Assembly (NCBI RefSeq): GCF_964656455.1
Contig: NC_135719.1
Location: forward strand, 5,993,163-6,057,162
Source: Halichoerus grypus
Lineage: Eukaryota > Chordata > Mammalia > Carnivora > Phocidae
Direction: 5' to 3'
DNA: 64,000 nt
The position numbers were made by a program, and so were the translations under genes. Positions 52,615 through 62,922 of this stretch are shown here, in pieces. The notes beneath the pieces were generated by a model. The model made no database searches and had not been told where the DNA came from. It saw only the letters and a list, made by a program, of their open reading frames with translations. Within the stretch, counting starts at the first letter, position 1; each line of letters starts with the position of its first letter.

Positions 52615-53729
52615 ATGGCCCAGTCCCTGTGCCCGCCGCTCTCCGAGTCCTGGCTCCTCTCCCGGGGTTGGGGCCCGGCCCGGCCTCCGCCGCCCTCCGA
52701 CAGGGACTGCGGCTGCTCCCCCGCCTCGTCCCCGGACTCCTGGGGCAGCGTCCCGGCCGGCAGCCCCGAGCCGAGCCCCGGGCGGCCCGGCGCCCCCGCG
52801 GCCCCCCGAGCCCGGAGCGCTGGCAGGCGCGGCGCCCGAGGCAGCCGCCTGGGCTCCGGGCAGCGGCAGAGCGCCAGCGAGCGCGAGAAGCTGCGCATGC
52901 GCACGCTCGCCCGCGCCCTGCACGAGCTGCGCCGCTTTCTGCCGCCGTCCGTGGCGCCCGCCGGCCAGAGCCTCACCAAGATCGAGACGCTGCGCCTGGC
53001 CATCCGCTACATCGGCCACCTGTCGGCCGTGCTGGGCCTCAGCGAGGAGAGCCTGCAGCGGCGGCGACGGCGGTGCAGCGGCGCGTATGCGGCGGCGCCT
53101 CGGGGCTGCCCGCTCTGCCCCGACGGCGGCCCCGCGCAGGCGCAGACGCAGACTCAGCTGCAGGTGCAGGCGCGCGCCCCGGGCCTGGGCTCCGTCGCCG
53201 CGTCGTGGGGGTCCCCGCCGGCCTGTCCCGGAGCGCTAGCGGCGCCCGAGCCTCGAGAACCGCCGGTGCTTTACGACGAGGCAGCGTGTCCGGAATCGCT
53301 GGCGGTGGAGCTGAGCCCCTCGTCTCCGGTTAGTACCTCCTTCCCGCGCAGGACTCCCTCCCGGCGCCGTCGTGGGTGGTGCTACCCGCTGTCCCCGTCC
53401 CCGGCGTGCAGCTCCCCCTGCGGGGGCCACTCCCCCTGCGGCACCCCCACCGGCAGCCTGGCCCGGCCTGCATGCTGTCCGGAGCAGCTTAACTGGTGTG
53501 CCCGGGGCGCTCAAGCGGGGAGGGGAGGGAGAGGACACGCAGGGGACAGGGTCCTGTCTTCCGCCAAAGGTCCCCTGAGAGTGGAACCCATGAGCGCGGA
53601 CACCCACCCTCAGCAGCCAACGCGGACGATAACCTGTTCCGTCTCTCTCCGCAGCTCTTTCCCGGCGACGTGCTGGCCCTGCTGGAGACCTGGATGCCCT
53701 TGTCGCCCCTGGAGTGGCCGCCGGCCTGA
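52615..53729 (+). CDS. MESP1: Mesoderm posterior bHLH transcription factor 1, 2 exons, 262 aa
   Basis: A nuclear bHLH factor expressed in nascent mesoderm that drives cardiovascular progenitor specification. Exon 1 is 52615-53328 (238 codons, then GTTAGT). Exon 2 is 53655-53729 (after CTCCGCAG; 24 codons and TGA). The start ATG is in CCGCCATGG. Seen: basic/HLH region about 84-141, MESP motif CPLCP at 165-169, and a C-terminal [21 protein letters not shown] segment typical of MESP1, absent from MESP2. Human MESP1 is 268 aa. The frame stays open into the 326-bp intron, giving a spurious 372-codon frame if unspliced. Divergent from MESP2 and tail-to-tail with the putative WDR93. Confidence 0.95.
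52857..53251 (+). repeat. MESP1: MESP1 copy of the 395-bp inverted near-identical block
   Basis: Partner of 33718-34112. The first 217 bp (52857-53073) are identical, mismatches fall at 53074, 53086-53088 and 53098, and the remaining 153 bp are identical. Outside these limits the genes diverge at once. Confidence 0.97.
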
Positions 53730-54000
53730 ATAGTTGTAGTGACGACGTACAACTGGCGCCCTGTCTGTGAGCATCGAGGCCTTTTTGGCCTCGGCACCTT
53801 CAAAACGGCCCCTCTCCCGACTCCTTTCCTGGGAGGGGGCCCCTGTGATACTGGCATGCGCATTCCTGAGAGTGAGAGCCTGTCCCCACCCAGGACGGCC
53901 CTCCTCAGCCCCTCCCGCAGTGGAGGGACCCATAGATAGACCCTCGGAGGCCGGCAGGGGTGCCTGCCTAGTATGTATTTATTTATTTGTGAATAAACTG
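53730..54000 (+). terminator. MESP1: MESP1 3' UTR and poly(A) signal
   Basis: A (TATT)n tract precedes AATAAA at 53992-53997, giving a 3' UTR of about 280 nt. Confidence 0.85.
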
Positions 54001-54889
54001 TGCTGGTGTCATTGACCGTTTCTTCTTCCCCTACATGGGCACAAAGCTCCCCCCCACCCACCCAAAGAAGAACCTAGGAGAATCAAGAGGGTCTCTTGCA
54101 GTCTTCAGCCCTCCAAGCACACAGGCTCAGGCCCTTTCCTCCTTACCCCCAGCCCTGGCTTAGCATCTCCTGATCCGGGAAGGTCAGCCTGGGAGGGGGA
54201 AGTGCTGCATGTGAGGACGTGGTCGCAGGGGGAGTCTGTCCATCTTTCCTTTGAACCTGGTGGGATCTGGGTAAACCTAAGTATCTCTGTAGACAATACA
54301 TTTCTGTTAGTACTTACTATGCGGCAGGTCCTTTATACATTGTGTCACCAAATAACCATTTTACAGAAGAATAAACCAAGGATCGGCACTTAAGCCCTGA
54401 TATGAATTCATATCAGGGCAGGGTCTGAGGGGACACCAGCTACCAAGGGCTTATTTCATGTGTCCCAAGCCTTTTCTCCCCTTGTGCTAGAGCATCATGG
54501 CTTGGACCTTGGGATTTTCTCATCTCCCTTCACTCTGGTTTCTCTCCCAAGTGGTTTAGGGACATAAACTAACGTCAGTGAGTCAGTCATGTAACTGTGA
54601 GCTCCTAGTGGCCTAGCTAGGGTGGAGAGGCTCATGGGGGTTGCATCCAGATCCATACAGCTGACCTGGAACCACACTCCTGTCTACACTGCTGGGTTCT
54701 GATCAGGGACACGTATGGGGAAGAAGAAAGCCTTGACCCTAAAGGAGCCTGGCCTCGCTCAAGGGGTCTGGGAAGCAGTCAAGCCTTGGGGGGAAGGTGA
54801 GATGGGGCTAGTGGATGTAGCCTCTGCCCAAAGGCCCTCTGTGGATGGATACCAAGTTCTCCCCTCTCCCTCAAGCATCTTTGAAATAC

Positions 54890-55460
54890 AGGCCTTGGTT
54901 TTTAGTTTTTATAAGAGCTTTATTGAGATACAATTTATGTACCATAAAATTCAACTTTGTAATTCAGTGATTTTAGTATATTCATAGAGTTACGCACTCA
55001 TCACCACTGTCTAAATTGAGAACATTTTTCTTTTTTTTAAGATTTTGACAGAGAAAGCACAAACGGGGTTGCTGCAGAGAGAGAGGGAGAAGCAGGCTCC
55101 CCACTGAGCAGGGAACCTGATGCGGGGCTCGATCCCAGGACCCCGGGATCATGACCTGAGCTGAAGGCAGAAGCTTAACGGACTGAGCCACCCAGGTGCC
55201 CCTAAATTGAGAACATTTTCATCACCCCCAAAAGAAACCCCGTGCCCATTAGCAGGCACTCCCCCGTTATCCCATTCCCCCCACCCCCAACCCAGCACAC
55301 TCAACTCCTTTCCGTCTCCATAGATCTGCCTGTTCTGGACATTTTGAATGAGTGGAATCACACAACATGAGGCCTTTTGTGTCTGGCTTCTTTCGCCTGT
55401 CGTAACATTTCCAGGGTTTGTCCCTGTGGTCCCCTGCATCGGGACTTCTTACTGCCCAGT
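54890..55460 (-). repeat. Antisense L1 3' region split by a SINE
   Basis: 'agctttattgagatacaatt' and 'accataaaattcaactttg' on the left, 'catcacccccaaaagaaacc' on the right. The Can-SINE 55029-55201 lies between two copies of CTAAATTGAGAACATTTT (55011-55028 and 55202-55219). Confidence 0.85.
55029..55201 (-). repeat. Can-SINE, 18-bp duplication
   Basis: Reversed SINE with a perfect 18-bp duplication made of L1 sequence, so its insertion clearly postdates the L1. Confidence 0.94.
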
Positions 55461-55850
55461 GATACGCCATCGCACGGACATGCCCCGGCTTATCTGTTTA
55501 GCCGTGGATACTGATAGGTTTGTTTGGAAACCACCTCAGAGCTCATTTGCAGTGCTCGGCCCGGCCGGGAGGCGCGGTAACTCAGAGCGGGCCGGCGACA
55601 CGGCTGTGTCATTCAGTCGGCCAGGCGCACCCTGGCCAGCATTTGGCCGCGGAGAGTGGGATCCAAAAGCAGAGGCCCTGCAGGGGGGCAGACCTCACAC
55701 CTCCACTGACCACCCCCTTTCCCACACCTCCCCTCCCATCTTGCTTTCCCCTCCCAGGACCCTAACCGGAGCAGAGTGGGAAGTCCTTCCCAGGGGCCTA
55801 GCCAATTTAGAAAATCTGTTTGCATGGCAAAGGCCCTGTGGTTTAGGATG

Positions 55851-56016
55851 GGGAATTAAAGTTATTAGCAAGTCTTTTCACAGATAAGTGGGGCTCATTG
55901 GCCAGCGCCCTCCCCTGGGGCGAGCCTGGCCTCCCTCTCTCGGAGCCGGGAGCGGCCCAGTGTTTATTAGCACCCGGGTGTGAATTTTCATTAACACGTC
56001 TCTGCTAATAAGACAG
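55851..56016. promoter_or_regulatory. AT-rich TAAT/T-box motif cluster (candidate enhancer)
   Basis: Within GC-rich DNA, about 165 bp holds ATTAAA, TTATTAGC twice, CATTAAC and CTAATAAG, plus GGGTGTGA (55976-55983), one base from the T-box half-site. It is not recognisable as a repeat. Enhancer function is inference only. Confidence 0.3.
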
Positions 56017-57396
56017 AGGACCGGGCATGGGAAGGGGTCTCCTCGCACCGCTCCTGCGCCTGCGCCCCCTTGCTGGGCCAGTGCCCCCCGCACCCGATCC
56101 GAGGCGCTGGGGCGGCCAGCGGCTTCCAGGTAGGCGAGAGCCTGTGCCCTCTCGGTTCTCCGCCCACCAGCCTGCGAAGGCGGCCAGCTGGTGGGGCCGT
56201 GTTAAGGATGGGAACGTGCAGTAAGGAGAGGTCAGGGGCAGCGTTGGATGGGGACCCGACGGGAGTGCAGCTTCCCCGGGGTGCACACACAGCTGAACAC
56301 CAGCCTGTCTCGAGGACGAGGACGAGGGTACTGGGTGGTGCCCCCCCCGGGGGCCCTGGCAGGGGGCGGCGCGCGCCTGCTGGGAGGCGGGAGCCAGAGG
56401 CCGGCATGAGCACGGGGTGCCCCACCGGGCCACAGGCGGGTGCTGCCTCCTCCTTGGGGAGCTGCTTTCACGGCTGGCCGGGTCAGGACCCAGCGGGCAC
56501 AGGCCCACGGAGCGGCTCCCGCCAGCCGGGCTCGGTGGTAAGGGCTTTAAATTCAGCGCCGGACCTCAGGTCCTCTGAGCCCGGGAGCCGCAGGGGAGGT
56601 GGGCAGGTGTGTGGGCTTAGGCCTATTTTACGGAGCGGGACACGGAGCACAGAACCCGGGGAATCGTTCACAGAGCGAGTGCCTCGCCGTCGGGGCGGGG
56701 GCAGCGGTGGGTGGTGGTTGACACATCAGGTCCCGGCAGGCGCGTGCGTGCGTGCGTGCGTTGGGAGGTGCAGAATGAGGCCCCTCGCGCTCCTTGGCCG
56801 CCCGTGCTATTGCTAGCAGGGAAGCTGCTTCTGCTCGCTGAGCAGGGATGTTGCTCCCGCTGAGAAGGCTGCACTGTGTGGGTGCTGATGCCGATGGGCC
56901 ACGTCCTAAGGAGGGGCAGCTAAGCTGATGGTTTTATAGCCAAGACATTTACTCAAGGACATGCTACATGGGTCACCATATGAACCCCGGGGGGGAGGAA
57001 GAGGGTAGTGGTCACGGTTGTCTGTCGGCGGATGGGAGGGGATAGGACTGAGGCTGGGCCAGGCCTCGTGTGCCTGGGTGGTGCGTCTGGAGGAGGCTGA
57101 GCCCAGATGTCCCTCTGGCCACGTGTTGCTAAATAAAGAGGGCCATCTGAGGGGCACGCTGATGCACCAGGCTTCTGAAACAGCCTGTATCTGGAGAACC
57201 AGGGTAGCACAGGGCTGGGGAGGGCAGCTAGGCCGAACTGCAAAGCCCCTGCTTATCCCAGGGCGAGGCCAGGAGCCACCTTGTCCACCCCACTCCCCAG
57301 ATGTCATCCCTGCGTTTGCACAACGCTGAGCGTGATGCCTCCTGACTATGGCACCTTGGGCACTCCTCTGACTCACACTACTTCCAACAGTCCCCT

Positions 57397-57573
57397 GAGA
57401 AGACCCAAGGTTCTCTTTTTTAGAGAGAGAGAGTGAGCACACTTGTGTGCCCACAGGGTGGGTGAGGGGGAGAATCTCAAGCAGACTCCCCCCGAGATCA
57501 GGACCAGAGCTGAAATCAAGAGTTGAACATTTAACTGAGCCACCCAGGCAGCCCGAGGAGACCTAAGGTTCTC
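57397..57573 (-). repeat. Truncated Can-SINE with 19-bp duplication
   Basis: GAGAAGACCCAAGGTTCTC and GAGGAGACCTAAGGTTCTC flank a shortened reversed SINE (about 57416-57554) lacking part of its middle. Confidence 0.88.
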
Positions 57574-59373
57574 GGTCCTTCTGAGGGGTTCTGTCACCCA
57601 GTGGGCAAGGACCTCTTTTGGGGACCACTGGCACCGCCCGCTCAGCCCCCGGTGGCGCACCAGCCCTGAGTGGGGCTAGAGCCGTGGGTCCCCCGCTCAG
57701 CGCTGCTTAGACCTCTTCTGCCCGTTTCCCGGCACTTTGCCCAGCCCTGGGTCCTCTGCCCTCCTCCCCGCCCCCCTCCAGTGTACCTGGCATATGAGGC
57801 TCCTTGTGAATGCCCCACCTCCCCTCCCCCCACACACTAGGCAACGAGGTGGCCTGGGTGGGCAGCACATGACTTTGGAGAGGGGGGACAGGGCCAGCTC
57901 AGCACCCCTCCTGCCTTCTTCCCATGTGACCTGGCATTTCCCTGTCTTCAGACGGCTCTCCCCTCCTTAGTTTGGGTGGGCGTGACCTCCATGTCCCTCC
58001 AGGGATGGGCCCGTGTCACAGGCCTGCACGGTCAACCCCTGAGTGCTTCAGGAACGTGACCACACTCAGACCCGTGAGAAGCAGGCTTCGGACTTTGCTG
58101 GAACCGTCCAGAAAGGGACACTGGCTGTGGGTGCTGTTGCCGGGCATGCTGCCAGCCAAGCAGAGGGCCTCCCTTTTTAAAAAGGGAACCAAAAGCGCGA
58201 TGGAAAGAGAGTGCTGCTGTTCTCCCACACCTGGAGCCAGCCACGTGGCAAGCACCCCGCCTGGAGTTTTACATTACATGCGCCAACCCGGAAGCTCATG
58301 TGAGTTGAGTCTCTGACACCTGCTGGTGAGAAAGTCCTTTAGGACTTGATACGAGCTGTTCCAGGCCGTGTACCCGGAGCCTCAGTTTCCCTTCTGTGAC
58401 ATGTGGATAATGATGACCTCTCCATTTCACAAGGTTACTTGAGGCGCACGGGTCAAGCCCACAATCACAGTAGTGGCCCGTAAACGTTCGTCCCCTGTCC
58501 CATTCGGGTGGTGTGTGAGGCCACGGCCGTCATCCTAAGTTTGCCTCCCTCACCGGAAACGAGAGTGGCCCCCGGGCGTGCCGTCTGGAGGGACAGGGTT
58601 GTTGTGAGAGTCGCAGTTGCTGCCCGGCTCTAGCTTGCCCCGTGGGAGGCCCAGGGGCGGGGTACCTGGGGGGGGGGGGACCTCTCCGTCCAGGGACGTC
58701 CTGCGGTCAGTACCAGCGCCGTGAAGGAGGTGTCGTGGCAATGAGGAGCGTGTGTGACCCCAGGGAGGAGAGGGATGGGGGCACAAAGGGAGCTGCCTGT
58801 CACCCGCCTGCCGGGATCCGGGGACACGGGGACGCGTCAACCACCTGCAGTTGTCAGACGCACCACACGGTGTCCTCGGAGAGGCAGGCGGAGGCCCTGA
58901 GGGGGGCAGCCCTCCGTCCTGGGCTCCTGGAAGGGCCGTTTCCAGAAGAGAAAGGCACCTCTCTGCCCCGCTCCTGTCCTCCACCCCACCCCCCCCCCCG
59001 GCCTCCTCTAGGGTTCCAGGCCAGCAGTGGTACAGTCCCTGCCTGCCACCTCGCCTCTCAGGCCCCTGTGACCTCAGGCAGTGCCCAGCCACTCTGAGCC
59101 TCAGCCTCTCCGAAGTGATTCCAGAAAGGTCATGCGCCGGCACACAGAGGGAGAGGAAGTGGGTGGGGAGAAAGGGGGCCACAGAGTAGCTGGGGTAGCC
59201 TGGGGTCTTGCTCATTTGAGCAAAGTGACTCTCCTGGGCCTAGAAGGCGAGGGGTCCTCACAAGGCCCGGGACTCTGCCTGAAACCACTGCCGGGGCGCT
59301 GCTAGGGTCTGGCTGGGTGGGAAGGCAGGGCTGCACGCCACAGCAACTCTGGAGTCTGGAAACAGTATCGCTG

Positions 59374-59379
59374 TTTATT
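59374..59379 (-). terminator. WDR93: Minus-strand poly(A) signal
   Basis: AATAAA on the minus strand, 224 bp beyond the stop codon of the last exon described next. Cleavage would be near 59350. Confidence 0.6.
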
Positions 59380-59602
59380 GGGGTGACACATCTGCCCATC
59401 CGAGGGCTCTGACAAGCGGCTTAAGGTTGAAGGCTCCCCAGATCATACCTCCGCCTTGCTGAGGTCCCAGACGGCCAGTCCAGCAGGCCCCTGGGCCTAC
59501 TGAGCTGCAGCCCTTTGTCACCGCGTCTCTTGCCGTCGGGGCACCCTGGGCTGAAGCGGGCCTGCGGTCGGCCTTTTCACAGAGCCCAGGGCAACAGCCC
59601 AG

Positions 59603-59699
59603 TCACTTCCGGAAGTTCTCTCTTTGGAGAAGCAAGGAATATCTGCGAAGGCGGGTCCAGTGCTCCTGCTCTTTCACCTTCTTCTCCAGCTTCTGGAAC
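59603..59699 (-). CDS. WDR93: Terminal exon of a minus-strand gene, probably WDR93
   Basis: After acceptor GTGGCCCACAG the minus strand encodes FQKLEKKVKEQEHWTRLRRY, then eleven residues and TGA (59605-59603), with codon phase 2 at the junction. The peptide is a charged, coiled-coil-like C terminus. An AATAAA lies downstream. In mammals the gene beyond MESP1, oriented tail-to-tail with it, is WDR93, a WD-repeat protein; the name rests on synteny, not on recognised domains. A second open frame in the same exon (VPEAGEEGERAGALD...) looks less protein-like. Partial here: the remaining exons lie further right or outside the window. Confidence 0.6.
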
Positions 59700-60162
59700 C
59701 TGTGGGCCACACAGATGGGGATGAGAGGAAACCGCCTGGTGCCGTCTGCCCCCCACCCCTCCCGCTCCTAGGTCCCCGGGCAGCCCCTGACGGCCCTGTG
59801 CTAAACTAAGAAAGTCTCCAAACGGCACATCCACTGCCTGTCTGTGTCCTCAGGACTCAGCCGGGTGCACAGCCCGCCCTCGGAACCCCTTTACTGCCTG
59901 ACGACAGGGCCGGCGTCCTAAACCAGGAGGCGCGCCCCGACAGAAGTCACCGCGCGCTGGGGGGCTCGCGGTCCGTGTGCGTGGACCACCGCGAGCCACA
60001 TCACAGTGCCAACACGTCCAGTGAATAAACACTCCCTGAACATCGACTAGTGTCACCAGCTGGACCCCAAGCCCTGACCTTGACTGCCGCCTATTTGTAC
60101 CCACCGACTTTTGTCCCGCATTTTTCCTTAAGCCCTTCTTTCCAAACAAGTAGTTTTATTTA

Positions 60163-60288
60163 CTTTTTTTTTTTTTTAAGATTTTATTCATTTGAGAGAG
60201 GGAGATGCGAGACAGAGCACAAGCAGGGAGGAGAAGGAGAAGCAGGCTCCCTGTTGAGCAGGGTGTCCCACGTGGGGCTTGATCCCTT
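60163..60288 (-). repeat. Can-SINE lacking its head
   Basis: Starts with a poly-T tail and GA tract but stops at 'ggggcttgatccc', without the 'gccacccaggcgcccc' head. Confidence 0.8.
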
Positions 60289-60289
60289 T

Positions 60290-60840
60290 CCAGCGTATCT
60301 CTTAACTCAGGCAAAAGACCCAAGGGGCACAGCAATTGTGATTGAACCCGAAACTACCCCTCAAGCAATGACATCTACCCAGAGACTTCCGGAGGCCCAG
60401 GCCACCCAGACCGGTTTGAACTTAACCCCCAGCTCACGCCTGCGCACATGGACCATGGAGTGACCCACGGAGGGACCGACAGTTACCTTTACCTCAATAT
60501 AATACTAAAATCTCCACCTGAGGAGGAGCAAAAGCCTTGTTTACATAACAACCTATGTGCAGGCATGTTTCCTTAAGGCACATGCATGACCCTATGCCCA
60601 CCTCTACGTACCATGACGAGGCTTCCCTGTTTAATATTCATCCTAACCCTCAATCAAAGGAACCCATTCACCCTTGCTCAGGGAGTCCCGGCTTTGGAAG
60701 TTATTCCCCGTGATCTCCTCATTGGCTGCAATGTGTGCGACAGCTCGCCTGGGGTAGTTTCCCAGTGAACTCACGTTGGTTTGGTTACACCAGTGACAGG
60801 CACGGGCGCTGCAAGTATGGGAAAGACCAGAGTGCCTAAG
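60290..60840 (+). repeat. Possible retroviral LTR remnant
   Basis: 'ggagtcccggctttggaag', 'ttattccccgtgatctcctc' and 'attggctgcaatgtgtgcg' resemble the R/U5 part of ERV1-class LTRs. Boundaries and target duplication were not found; no viral coding sequence is present. Confidence 0.3.
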
Positions 60841-60852
60841 ACAGCCCCGGTT

Positions 60853-60878
60853 CCCCCCCCCCCCCCCCCCCCCCCCCC
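60853..60878 (+). repeat. Run of 26 C
   Basis: An uninterrupted homopolymer of 26 cytosines, followed by GCCCTGCCCC. Confidence 0.95.
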
Positions 60879-61794
60879 GCCCTGCCCCGGTTTCCTAAGG
60901 GTGACAGGAATGAAAGAAGGCTTGTAATAGGAGGCATGTAAATGCCACCGAGGTCAAATGGAGGAAGGAGGAAGGTTCCACCCTGCCCGGGAGTGCTCCT
61001 GGGAGGTAAGGCGTTTGAGTTGGGTCTCTTACAAAATAAGAGGTTAATTACAAAACAAAACAAAAAAAACCAAGTAAATGCACTTCAGTAGAGGAGAGTC
61101 AGAGAAGTCCAGGAGTCCCCCCTCATTCTGCAGGCAGAGGTGGCCGCTGGGAGCACGCGGAGGACGCCTTCGCTCTGGGGAAGGGGTGCGGGCTGCGGGC
61201 CAGGCTTCTGCCTGTGTGCACGGAGGGTGTCAAAACGCCGAGGGCAGGCAGGAGGAGGGCTCCTTCTGGGGAGCAAGGCAGCGATTGCAGCTTTGGATTT
61301 GTTTGGAGGCTCTGCTTGCCAAGGGACGTCCACACGGAGATGTAGCTGGTACTCAGTGGACTCACTAAAACATTTTTTCACTTCAAAAAGTAATCTATAC
61401 TTTGCTTTAAAAAAAAATCAAAGAATCCAGGTGGATATACAATTACAAGCAATCTCCCTCTCACCGCAGATCCTGGTTTTCCGTTCCCAAGGCAACCGTA
61501 ATTAACAGCTCCTTGTAAATCCTTGGAAATTGTTTATACACGTATAAGCATAGACGGGCATAAAATCTTTTTTTTTTTTTTTTTTTTGCCACACACTGTT
61601 GTACACCCTGGTGTTTGCACTGGAAAAGTATCCTAGAAACTGCTTCTAGGTGGCACTCACAGATCCGCCACCTTCTCTTGCCCTATCGAGGACCCTCGGG
61701 GCTGCCAATCTTTTGTTAATGCCTTCCAGGCTGCAGTGAGCGTGCGTGCGTGCGGGAGCGAAGGGGAGGGAGGTGGCAGTGTGTGCGGGTTACA

Positions 61795-61960
61795 CACTCA
61801 GGCTTTGAACCCAGACTGTGTGTGCCTCGCTTACAAGCTGGTGACCCTGGGCAGGCGATTTGCCCTCCGTCAGCCTCAGCTTCCTCGCTGTGCAGTGGGG
61901 ACAGTAATGACAGTAAAAAATAGCACCCGGCACACAGTAGGGGCTCAGTACAGGTCAATT
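61795..61960 (+). repeat. MIR
   Basis: 'ggctttgaacccagactgtg', 'tggtgaccctgggcaggcg' and 'cacacagtaggggctcagta' in MIR order. Confidence 0.75.
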
Positions 61961-62021
61961 ATCATAATATGTCTGCCGCTGATAAATTAGTGGAAGTGAA
62001 ATTTCTGGGTCAGGAGGTCAA

Positions 62022-62110
62022 AACAACAGGGATGGCTCAGTTGGTGGATGGGTTGTAAGTTCGAGCCCCACATTAGGTGTAGAGATTACTTAAAAATTAA
62101 ATCTTAAAAA
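62022..62110 (+). repeat. Short tRNA-type Can-SINE
   Basis: 'gggatggctcagttggtgg', 'taagttcgagccccacatta' and 'gtgtagagattacttaaaa'; the same short type as at 21.2 kb. Confidence 0.8.
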
Positions 62111-62154
62111 AAGGAAAACGTGACCGTCCAAGAGGCAGCTGAATAGATGGCATG

Positions 62155-62390
62155 AGGGCCAGTTTTATTTATTTACTTATTTATTTTAAAGATTTTATTT
62201 ATTTATTCGACAGAGAGAGAGACAGCGAGAACAGGAACACAAGCAGGGGGAGTGGGAGAGGGAGAAGCAGGCTTCCCGCGGAGCAGGGAGCCCGATGCGG
62301 GGCTCCATCCCAGGACCCTGGGACCATGACCTGAGCCGAAGGCAGACGCCTAACGACTGAGCCACCCAGGTGCCCCAAGGGCCAGTTTTA
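62155..62390 (-). repeat. Can-SINE, 14-bp duplication
   Basis: GAGGGCCAGTTTTA and AAGGGCCAGTTTTA flank the reversed SINE (about 62169-62376). Confidence 0.93.
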
Positions 62391-62832
62391 AAAGGAAGCC
62401 TGAAAATAAAGCCGTCATGTGTTAAGACGTGGGTGATTTTCAACATACACCGTTGGTGTGGAGACGGCCTTTCTCTATGATCTAATGCTAAGTAACGGCT
62501 CGCCTTTCCTGCGTGTGCCATAATGTCCCATGCGGAGATACGGCTGCCACTTACTTCATGCACGAAGACACTGAGGCCTGTCCCGTCACTCAGAGGCCCC
62601 CAGTCTGTGTCCCGGTCCTATTGCACAGCTTGCACCCTGAATTTGAGGCTCTTTATGCCCGCCCTTCAGTGAAGCCTAAGGGAGAAGGTGGAAAACTCCA
62701 GCTACCTGACCCTCGAAAACTTGTTTGGCTAGATGAGCAGCCATATTTGCTCCTACCTAAAGACAAACCAGGAAAAAATTATTCATAACACACTGGCACA
62801 GAACTCTCAAAATCAAAAGAAAATGAACTCAC

Positions 62833-62922
62833 GCTTGGGAAAAAGATCCAAGGCAAGTCAAGGAAGGAGAGAGAGAAACGTACATTATATGTAACAAAAA
62901 GCTGCTCAATCTCCTTCACTTC
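62833..62922 (-). CDS. Candidate internal exon (WDR93?)
   Basis: On the minus strand a pyrimidine-rich acceptor TTTTCATTAG precedes 90 bp open in one frame only, starting EVKEIEQLFVTYN and ending FFPS, then a strong donor GTGAGT. Entry and exit are both phase 0, whereas the terminal exon at 59.6 kb needs phase 2, so at least one further exon must lie between. It could be chance; the peptide was not recognised. Confidence 0.35.

Larger units (their letters stand above)
54010..59345. other. Intergenic DNA between MESP1 and the putative WDR93 3' end
   Basis: It contains a reversed MIR remnant (about 54300-54395), a SINE-interrupted L1, an AT-rich motif cluster (55850-56016), GC-rich unique sequence (56.0-56.8 kb, with a short (GCGT)n at 56740-56761), a truncated SINE and a MIR (about 58310-58480). 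No gene is supported. Confidence 0.65.

Noticed and set aside
52279..53019. 246-codon minus-strand frame antisense to MESP1
   Set aside because: The same antisense peptide also appears opposite MESP2 because the two genes are near-identical there; it is a mirror of the bHLH coding sequence.
52615..53733. 372-codon MESP1 frame through the intron
   Set aside because: The donor GTTAGT after 53328 and acceptor before 53655 restore the conserved MESP1 C terminus; the extended frame is unspliced read-through.
62650..62790. Minus-strand exon reading VGANMAAHLAKQVFEGQ
   Set aside because: It would lie only about 50 bp from the candidate exon at 62833-62922, too short for a mammalian intron.
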